Part shown: piece after piece, positions 6,337 through 11,006 of the stretch
Position numbering within the stretch: the first letter of the stretch is position 1
Layout of the letters: each line of letters starts with the position of its first letter
From: Thermoprotei archaeon
GTDB taxonomy: Archaea; Thermoproteota; Methanomethylicia; Nezhaarchaeales; WYZ-LMO8
Direction of reading: 5' to 3'
Assembly: GCA_003650865.1 (NCBI GenBank)
Contig: QMSN01000019.1
Location: 1 to 11,006, forward strand
DNA length: 11,006 nucleotides
The notes under the pieces: generated by a model
What the model saw: the letters and a program-made list of their open reading frames with translations, nothing else
Told to the model about the DNA's origin: nothing
Databases searched by the model: none
Position numbers and translations under genes: made by a program

Positions 6337-8124
6337 CTAAGCCTTGACTGTCAAAGCCTCCTTACCCTTCATTAATGAAGTGAACTGCTCATCTATCTTC
6401 TTCTTAACCTCCTCCATCACATCCTTGAACTTGTCGTAGGGCACAATCTTCATCCTAGCTATGTCCTCTCTTACCGGAAGTCTTATAATGTCGACAAGCG
6501 GCACGCCCTTTGATACCGCTTCACCCATCTTCTGGTTAAAGTATAGTATCGTCTTCAGCATACCATACATCTTCTCAATAGGACAGTAGGAGTCCACAGG
6601 ATGATAGGCGTGCTGCATTAAGTAGTCCTCCCTTATCATCCTTGCAACCTCCAAGACTGCTCTATCAGCTTCGGGTAGAGCGTCAGGTCCTACAAGCCTC
6701 ACGATCTCCAATAGCTCAGCCTCCTTCTGAAGTATTGCCATAGCCTCTCTGCGAAGTTCAGGCCAGTCTGGAGCTACGTTTTTCCTAAACCACTCTTCAA
6801 GAGTCTCGAGGTAGAGCGAGTAGCTCGTGAGCCAGTTGATAGCTGGGAAGTGCCGTCTATAAGCTAAAGCTGTGTCAAGAGCCCAGAAGACCTTGACTAT
6901 CCTAAGAGTCGACTGGACGACGGGCTCTGAGAAGTCGCCGCCTGGAGGAGACACAGCGCCAATAATTGAGACTGATCCCACCCTATCCTCAGATCCTAGA
7001 GTCACAACTCTACCAGCTCTCTCATAGAACTCCGCCAGCCTAGCGCCTAGGTACGGCGGGTACCCCTCTTCACCCGGCATCTCCTCAAGTCGACCCGATA
7101 TCTCCCTCAAGGCCTCAGCCCACCTAGACGTGGAGTCAGCCATCATAGCCACGTCATAACCCATATCTCTGAAGTACTCCGCTATAGTCACGCCTGTGTA
7201 TATGCTGGCCTCTCGAGCAGCCACTGGCATGTTGCTTGTATTGGCTATCATGACGGTCCTCTCCATCAAAGGCCTGCCAGTCCTAGGGTCTTTAAGTTCG
7301 GGGAACCGCTCAAGCATCTCAGTCATCTCGTTGCCGCGCTCTCCACAACCTATATAGACTATGACCTTAGCGTCAGCCCACTGAGCAAGCTGATGTTGAG
7401 TAACCGTCTTGCCTGTTCCGAAGCCTCCCGGTATAGCGGCTGTACCTCCTTTAGCTATGGGGAAGAACGTGTCAATAACCCTCTGTCCAGTTATGAGAGG
7501 TTGAACAGGGTCAAGCTTAGTCTTGTAGGGCCTCGGCCTCCTAACAGGCCACTTCTGCATCATAGTGACCTCGTGAAGCCCTCCCGCCCCCCTAATCTTG
7601 GCTATAACGTCTTCAACCTTATACTTGCCCTCAGGAGCTATCTCCTCCACAACACCCTCTACGCCTGGAGGTGCCATAACCCTATGAGTCACTAGAGGCG
7701 TCTCAGGTACCTCGCCTAGAACATCTCCTCCTACGACCTTATCTCCCACTTTGACCTTAGGCGTGAAGTCCCAGTACTTATCTCTAGGAAGCGCTTCAGC
7801 CGTTAAGCCCCTTGAGATGAAGGGGCCTGACGCCATCTTAATCACCTCTAGGGGTCTCTGAATGCCATCGTATATCTGGGTCAATATGCCAGGCCCAAGC
7901 TCAACGGATAGCAGCTCACCTGTCCCAACGACTTGCTCGCCAGGCTTAAGGCCGCTCGTCTCCTCATAAACCTGTATGGTGGCTAGATCCTCCTGTAACC
8001 TTATTATCTCACCTATGAGGTTCAGCTCACCAACCTTGACTAGCTCGAACATTTGGCTGCCTCTCATCCCCTTAGCCACGACGACTGGCCCTGCCACCCT
8101 AACTATTTTACCTATGCTCGGCAT
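6337..8124 (-). CDS. atpA: A-type ATP synthase subunit A (catalytic)
   Basis: This 595-residue catalytic subunit of the A1 head has an N-terminal barrel (~1-75) and the non-homologous insertion typical of A/V-type A subunits (~115-185). The nucleotide domain carries a P-loop GGFGTGKT at 233-240, GERGNE at 261-266 with the catalytic glutamate, Walker B-like VAMMADSTSRWAEALRE from 325, and SPPGGDFSEPV at 392-402. The C-terminal bundle includes DSYCPIEKMYGML. Most archaeal A subunits read GPFGSGKT, so the glycine and threonine here are notable, although the lysine and threonine of Walker A are kept. ATG at 8124 has GGTGG six nt upstream. The gene follows atpF by 11 nt and its stop sits in the atpB ribosome binding site. 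No intein is present. Confidence 0.97.
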   Translation of the reverse strand: MPSIGKIVRVAGPVVVAKGMRGSQMFELVKVGELNLIGEIIRLQEDLATIQVYEETSGLKPGEQVVGTGELLSVELGPGILTQIYDGIQRPLEVIKMASGPFISRGLTAEALPRDKYWDFTPKVKVGDKVVGGDVLGEVPETPLVTHRVMAPPGVEGVVEEIAPEGKYKVEDVIAKIRGAGGLHEVTMMQKWPVRRPRPYKTKLDPVQPLITGQRVIDTFFPIAKGGTAAIPGGFGTGKTVTQHQLAQWADAKVIVYIGCGERGNEMTEMLERFPELKDPRTGRPLMERTVMIANTSNMPVAAREASIYTGVTIAEYFRDMGYDVAMMADSTSRWAEALREISGRLEEMPGEEGYPPYLGARLAEFYERAGRVVTLGSEDRVGSVSIIGAVSPPGGDFSEPVVQSTLRIVKVFWALDTALAYRRHFPAINWLTSYSLYLETLEEWFRKNVAPDWPELRREAMAILQKEAELLEIVRLVGPDALPEADRAVLEVARMIREDYLMQHAYHPVDSYCPIEKMYGMLKTILYFNQKMGEAVSKGVPLVDIIRLPVREDIARMKIVPYDKFKDVMEEVKKKIDEQFTSLMKGKEALTVKA

Positions 8125-8135
8125 GTCGATCCACC

Positions 8136-8450
8136 TTACTTAACCACGACCTCAACACCTATAGTCCTCTTAATGAGTTCACCCATGTAATCGCGTACTC
8201 CCTCTTTAACTCTTCCGGTTGGTATTATCGCCACAACTGGTTGCCTTATCCTTAAGTACTTATCGTAAAAGCCTGGTATCTCTGTTGCAAGGGATTCTTC
8301 GATCAGTATGAGAGTTATATCCCCCCTCTTAACCAAGTTCATGAGCTTGCTATCGGCATCTTGAGGGTCTTGAGCTAAGTAGCCCTCACTAACACCTGCA
8401 AGCTTCAGCCCAGCTATGAAGTCTTGGCTTCCCACGGCCACGATCTTCAT
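8136..8450 (-). CDS. atpF: A-type ATP synthase subunit F
   Basis: This 104-residue protein matches the short central-stalk F subunit (V-type F/NtpG family). It begins KIVAVGSQDFIAGLKLAGV, with the usual strand GDITLILIEESLA at ~44-56 and RQPVVAIIPTG at ~69-79, followed by the C-terminal helix that contacts the A/B head and modulates activity. The length is normal. ATG at 8450 is preceded by AGGGGG five nt upstream. It is first in the minus-strand F-A-B unit, and a TATA-like element lies about 35 nt upstream of the start. The identity is firm from the sequence and its position just before atpA. Confidence 0.93.
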   Translation of the reverse strand: MKIVAVGSQDFIAGLKLAGVSEGYLAQDPQDADSKLMNLVKRGDITLILIEESLATEIPGFYDKYLRIRQPVVAIIPTGRVKEGVRDYMGELIKRTIGVEVVVK

Positions 8451-8481
8451 CGAACCCCCTACCCAAGAGGGTGTAGTTTAG

Positions 8482-8489
8482 TATTTTAG
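8482..8489 (-). promoter_or_regulatory. TATA-like element for atpF-atpA-atpB
   Basis: The minus strand reads CTAAAATA in the 49-nt gap between pyrI and atpF. A start about 26 nt downstream gives a leader of roughly 9 nt that just includes the AGGGGG ribosome binding site of atpF. This suggests the ATPase unit has its own promoter; read-through from pyrI also remains possible, as there is no T-run after the pyrI stop. Confidence 0.45.
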
Positions 8490-8499
8490 TGTTGCTATT

Positions 8500-8970
8500 T
8501 CAGCTAAGCCTCCTAGCTATTTCATCTTGATCCATAACGGTCTCACAGTATAGGCACTTTATCTTTAAGGGTTCTCGGCTCACAACTACAAACTTGCTTT
8601 GAACTTGGGGTTCATGGTTTGTTATACACGTTGGGTTGCTGCACCTAATTATGCCAACTATCTCATCAGGAAGCTTAAGCCTCTCCTTCCTCTCTACCTT
8701 ATAGTCCTTGATTACGTTCAGCGTGGCCTTAGGAGCTATGAGGGCTATCTTGCTGACCTCTGAGGGACTTAAGTATCTGCCCTCTATTTTGATTATGTCC
8801 TTAGATCCCAGCTTCTGGCTGGGCACGTTCATGGCCACTGTTATGATGAAGCCCTCCTTACCAGTTATGCCAAGCATCTCAAGTATTTTCAGAGCAGTTC
8901 CAGCTCTCAAGTGGTCTATCACGATGCCATCTCTTATCTTCTGAACCTTAAGCTCCCTATCCAAGGACAA
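8500..8970 (-). CDS. pyrI: Aspartate carbamoyltransferase regulatory subunit
   Basis: This 156-residue PyrI binds allosteric nucleotides and bridges catalytic trimers of aspartate transcarbamoylase, the first pyrimidine-specific step. The N-terminal allosteric domain keeps the residues that contact effectors in E. coli: D19 and H20 in VIDH, K61 in IIKIE, N85 and K95 (numbered from the TTG start). The C-terminal zinc domain has C110/C115 and C139/C142 (CSNPTC and CLYC). The common IDHIPAG sequence reads IDHLRAG. TTG at 8970 is chosen because AGGTGA (plus-strand 8976-8981) lies five nt upstream; GTG at 8979 lies inside that signal but would add only three residues. It is divergent from pyrB rather than following it, and lies 49 nt before atpF on the same strand. 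Confidence 0.95.
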   Translation of the reverse strand: MSLDRELKVQKIRDGIVIDHLRAGTALKILEMLGITGKEGFIITVAMNVPSQKLGSKDIIKIEGRYLSPSEVSKIALIAPKATLNVIKDYKVERKERLKLPDEIVGIIRCSNPTCITNHEPQVQSKFVVVSREPLKIKCLYCETVMDQDEIARRLS

Positions 8971-9033
8971 CGTTGTCACCTTAAAATACTTTAAACCTAA
9001 CGTTATCTAAATAATTTCCTGAGGGGGTAGTGC
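8971..9033. promoter_or_regulatory. Divergent pyrI/pyrB promoter region
   Basis: This 63-nt region must drive both pyr genes. It holds an inverted repeat TTAAA-ATAC-TTTAA at 8981-8994 next to the palindromic TATA-like TTTAAA (8990-8995). If used rightward, that TATA gives a pyrB start near 9018, just ahead of its GAGGGGG site at 9021-9026. A second AT-rich element, TTATCTAAATAATT at 9003-9016, used leftward gives a pyrI start near 8986, just ahead of its AGGTGA site. Under this reading the two core promoters face each other and overlap. The inverted repeat could also be an operator. All assignments are by eye. Confidence 0.45.
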
Positions 9034-9957
9034 TTGTCCAAGTCGTTTCGAGGGCGTGATGTCATATCGATTAGGGACTTCACGAGGGATGACCTCATAA
9101 CCATCTTTAAGGAAGCGGATTCCATGGAGCCTTATGCTAAGACTAAAGTGGATATCCTAAAGGGCAAGATCATGGCCTTAATGTTCTTTGAGCCCAGCAC
9201 TAGGACTAAGCTTAGCTTCGAAGCTGCCATGAAGAGACTGGGCGGAGATGTCATAGGTTTCTCAGAGCCCTCCATGACCTCCATAGCCAAGGGCGAGAGC
9301 TTAATAGACACAGCTCGAGTCGTGGAGAACTACGCTGACATAATAGTCATAAGGCACCCAAACGAAGGAGCAGCTAAAGCAGTGGCTGAAGCCGTGGACA
9401 TCCCCGTCATAAACGCCGGGTCAGGAGCTCTATCGCACCCAACTCAGGCCCTCATAGATCTATATTCCATGTGGAAGGAAAAGGGAAGCATAGACGGGTT
9501 AACCGTGCTGTTCCTAGGAGACCTCAAGTACAGCAGGACCGTGAGGTCTCTGATATATGGATTGCTTAACTTCAAGGTTAACTTCATCCTCGTTTCACCT
9601 GAGCTCTTGAAGCTCAAGGATGAGGTGAGGGGGCAGCTTAAAGATGCAGGTGTGTCATATGTAGAGAGAAGCTCGCTTACAAGCGATGTGATACGAGAGG
9701 CAGATGTCATCTACGTGACTAGGATTCAGAGGGAGAGGTTCGCCGACCCCATGGAGTACGAGAGGGTCAAGGGCTCTTACAGGCTGAGCTTAGAGAGCCT
9801 TAAGGAGGCTAAACGGGACCTCATAATACTGCATCCTCTGCCAAGAGTAGACGAAATGGACATAGAGCTCGACAAGACTGCATACGCCAAGTACTTCAAG
9901 CAGGTGTTTTATGGGTTACTCGTAAGAATGGCGTTACTGAAGCTCATATTATCGTAG
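9034..9957 (+). CDS. pyrB: Aspartate carbamoyltransferase catalytic subunit
   Basis: This 307-residue PyrB forms the catalytic trimer converting carbamoyl phosphate and aspartate to N-carbamoyl-aspartate. The carbamoyl phosphate site FEPSTRT has S55-T-R-T58; K86 lies in the mobile loop of AKGESL; R107 is in IRHP; H135 and Q138 are in SHPTQ; R168 is in GDLKYSRTV. The aspartate-site motif TRIQRERF has R230 and Q232, and HPLPR begins at H267. The usual NAGDG..QHPTQ loop reads NAGSGALSHPTQ here, a noteworthy change near the active site. Start: TTG at 9034 with GAGGGGG upstream; the family start is normally a few residues before GRDVISI, which agrees. It is divergent from pyrI and convergent with the SWIM gene. 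Confidence 0.96.
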   Translation: MSKSFRGRDVISIRDFTRDDLITIFKEADSMEPYAKTKVDILKGKIMALMFFEPSTRTKLSFEAAMKRLGGDVIGFSEPSMTSIAKGESLIDTARVVENYADIIVIRHPNEGAAKAVAEAVDIPVINAGSGALSHPTQALIDLYSMWKEKGSIDGLTVLFLGDLKYSRTVRSLIYGLLNFKVNFILVSPELLKLKDEVRGQLKDAGVSYVERSSLTSDVIREADVIYVTRIQRERFADPMEYERVKGSYRLSLESLKEAKRDLIILHPLPRVDEMDIELDKTAYAKYFKQVFYGLLVRMALLKLILS

Positions 9958-9993
9958 CATTATAGTCTTAACCTAAGCTCCTGCAACTCTAAA

Positions 9994-10007
9994 CGTTAAT
10001 CGTTAAT
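9994..10007. repeat. Tandem CGTTAAT duplication at a convergent junction
   Basis: CGTTAAT occurs twice head to tail. On the minus strand this gives two stop codons (TAA) near the end of the SWIM gene. It lies between convergent genes; no function is evident and it is probably incidental. Confidence 0.4.
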
Positions 10008-10353
10008 CCTCAACCCTCCTCCACTCCTCTTCAAGCTTAACCCCTTCCTCATCTGATACCTCAAAGACCTCATACTTACCAGTCTTCTCAGCTACAGCTT
10101 GAGCTATTATGTGGTAGCATAACACGTTTTTCCTCCTCGATACAACGTTTATGTAAAAGTCGTTACACGTACAGTACAATCTAGGTATGACCCAGTAGTC
10201 CCTAGTCTTCCCCACAACTATCCATACAACTCTTCCACTAGGCTTAAACACGTACTTCTTAACGCGTCCTTCATGAACAGCTTCTAGAGCCTTCTCCAGT
10301 CTCTCCACGCACTCCTCATCTAGTGTGAGGCCTAGCTCAGACAATATGCTCAA
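10003..10353 (-). CDS. Small SWIM zinc-finger protein
   Basis: This 116-residue protein has a SWIM-type zinc site CxC-x15-CxH at C61, C63, C79 and H81 (CTC ... CYH). It is preceded by strands VWIVVG and YWVIPRLY that form the typical beta-hairpin lead-in. The N-terminus (1-30) is probably helical and the C-terminus is acidic. SWIM domains bind DNA or proteins; stand-alone archaeal versions have no defined role. TTG at 10353 is the start, because an in-frame stop lies three codons upstream and GAGGAG precedes it by two nt. TTG at 10344 is a less likely alternative. The gene is divergent from the metallophosphoesterase and convergent with pyrB (45-nt gap). Confidence 0.82.
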   Translation of the reverse strand: MSILSELGLTLDEECVERLEKALEAVHEGRVKKYVFKPSGRVVWIVVGKTRDYWVIPRLYCTCNDFYINVVSRRKNVLCYHIIAQAVAEKTGKYEVFEVSDEEGVKLEEEWRRVED

Positions 10354-10383
10354 GGCTCCTCAATCTTGAGGTTCACCTTGCAG

Positions 10384-10391
10384 GATATAAA
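10384..10391. promoter_or_regulatory. TATA element possibly shared by the SWIM and phosphoesterase genes
   Basis: GATATAAA on the plus strand reads TTTATATC on the minus strand, so it is TATA-like both ways. It is the only strong AT-rich element in the 67-nt divergent gap. Its centre is about 33 nt from each start codon (10421 plus, 10353 minus), which would give leaders of about 8 nt that include the GAGGAG site before each gene. Confidence 0.5.
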
Positions 10392-10420
10392 CTCTAACGC
10401 ACAGGTTACTATGAGGAGAC

Positions 10421-11006
10421 TTGGCCAAGATAAAGTTCGTAACGGGTCATCCAGCATCCATAGTAACCACCTCTAGGGGTAAAAGAGTGATGACTATTTC
10501 AGACATACACATAGGGTTGGAGTACGAATTGAGAAGCTATGGGTTTAACTTACCCTCCCAGACCGCCAGGATCCTAGAAAGGTTAGAGCATCTGCTTAAG
10601 AAGGTCAAGCCAGACTTACTCGTCATATTAGGAGACGTCAAACACGCTATTGCTAAGTACACGCGTAAGATAAGGAGAGACGTAGAGACTTTACTCAAAA
10701 TGCTCATTGATATCGGCGTAGAGGTTAAAGTAGTTCTGGGGAACCACGACGGCTCCTTAAAGGTGGATCAAGACCTAGTGTCGTTAGAGCCTCCTTCAGG
10801 CACAGTTATAGACGACGTCGGCTTCATACATGGACACGCTTGGCCAAGAAGAGAGGTTCTAGTTGCTGAACTCATAGTTATGGGGCACCTTCACCCCTCA
10901 CTACCACAAGCACTTGGTGGACAAAGAGTATGGGTTTCTTACATCTTAGGCAAGAAGAGTAGGGAGAGAGTAGCTAAGGTCCTTAAGTCCGAGGTCAACA
11001 TTAAGA
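10421..11006 (+). CDS. COG1407/PdeM-like calcineurin-type metallophosphoesterase (cut by right edge)
   Basis: 195 codons are open from a TTG at 10421 to the right edge. The calcineurin-like metal motifs appear in order: SDIH at 27-30, GDVKH at 71-75, GNHDG at 107-111, HGHAWP at 137-142 and GHLHPS at 155-160. This spacing and the lead-in RGKRVMTISDIHIG match the COG1407 ICC-like/PdeM group of two-metal phosphoesterases. TTG is chosen because GAGGAG (10413-10418) lies just upstream, an in-frame stop lies three codons before it, and the N-terminus TGHPASIVTTSRGKRV precedes the first metal motif as in relatives. ATG at 10490 would start only five residues before SDIH. The substrate is unknown; the bacterial PdeM relative accompanies Lhr helicase and ligase. 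All visible metal motifs are intact; the C-terminus is missing. Confidence 0.88.
   Translation, partial: MAKIKFVTGHPASIVTTSRGKRVMTISDIHIGLEYELRSYGFNLPSQTARILERLEHLLKKVKPDLLVILGDVKHAIAKYTRKIRRDVETLLKMLIDIGVEVKVVLGNHDGSLKVDQDLVSLEPPSGTVIDDVGFIHGHAWPRREVLVAELIVMGHLHPSLPQALGGQRVWVSYILGKKSRERVAKVLKSEVNIK

Noticed and set aside
8461..8472. ACCC-AAGA-GGGT inverted repeat upstream of atpF
   Set aside because: A 4-bp stem is too short to support a riboswitch or operator and probably lies upstream of the predicted start site.
7393..9710. Further shadow frames within atpA (7393-7695), pyrI (8708-8944) and pyrB (9444-9710)
   Set aside because: Each lies fully inside a strongly supported gene on the other strand.
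10411..10476. Short frame from ATG at 10411 ahead of the phosphoesterase
   Set aside because: It is only 21 codons, is out of frame with the phosphoesterase, and overlaps its start and ribosome binding site.

Overview
The window is ordinary, tightly packed archaeal chromosome. The evidence is an A-type ATP synthase (F, A and B subunits), geranylgeranylglyceryl phosphate synthase for archaeal ether lipids, an Elf1-type elongation factor, a GPN-loop GTPase, an archaeal Trm-G10 tRNA methyltransferase, a COG1340 coiled-coil protein, a DUF373 membrane protein and a pyrB/pyrI pair. Short leaders with TATA-like elements, many GTG and TTG starts, AGG/AGA arginine and ATA isoleucine codons, and GGTG-type ribosome binding sites suggest a thermophilic TACK/Thermoproteota-type lineage. 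This is inferred from gene content and style; I cannot name a genus. I see no mobile elements, CRISPR arrays, rRNA or tRNA, and no gene-free stretch over 300 bases.

Layout. Positions 1-726 (minus) hold the N-terminal 242 codons of a THUMP/Rossmann tRNA guanine-N2 methyltransferase, cut by the left edge. It is divergent from a six-gene plus-strand cluster at 814-4902: zinc-ribbon protein, GPN GTPase, coiled-coil protein, DUF373 membrane protein, Elf1-like factor and GGGP synthase, with gaps of 36 nt or less and one overlap. That cluster meets, tail to tail with only 15 nt between, a minus-strand A-ATPase block (atpF-atpA-atpB, 8450 to 4918). Upstream of atpF lies pyrI (minus), which diverges from pyrB (plus, 9034-9957). 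After a 45-nt convergent gap comes a small SWIM zinc-finger gene (minus, 10003-10353). It diverges from a COG1407/PdeM-like metallophosphoesterase (plus, from 10421), cut by the right edge.

How the genes work together. AtpF, AtpA and AtpB are the head and a central-stalk subunit of the ATP synthase; the remaining subunits must be encoded elsewhere. PyrB and PyrI together form allosteric aspartate transcarbamoylase, but here they are transcribed away from each other from one short intergenic region. The six-gene cluster joins factors with a transcription flavour (TFIIB-like zinc ribbon, GPN GTPase, Elf1) to two uncharacterised conserved families and a lipid-synthesis enzyme. The SWIM/metallophosphoesterase pair may belong to nucleic-acid repair, by analogy with PdeM-Lhr neighbourhoods.

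The items most worth a second look are the poorly understood cluster, the split pyrB/pyrI with possibly interlocking promoters, a non-canonical P-loop in AtpA, an altered active-site loop in PyrB, and the SWIM/phosphoesterase pair that may share one TATA element. I found no clearly new multi-gene system.
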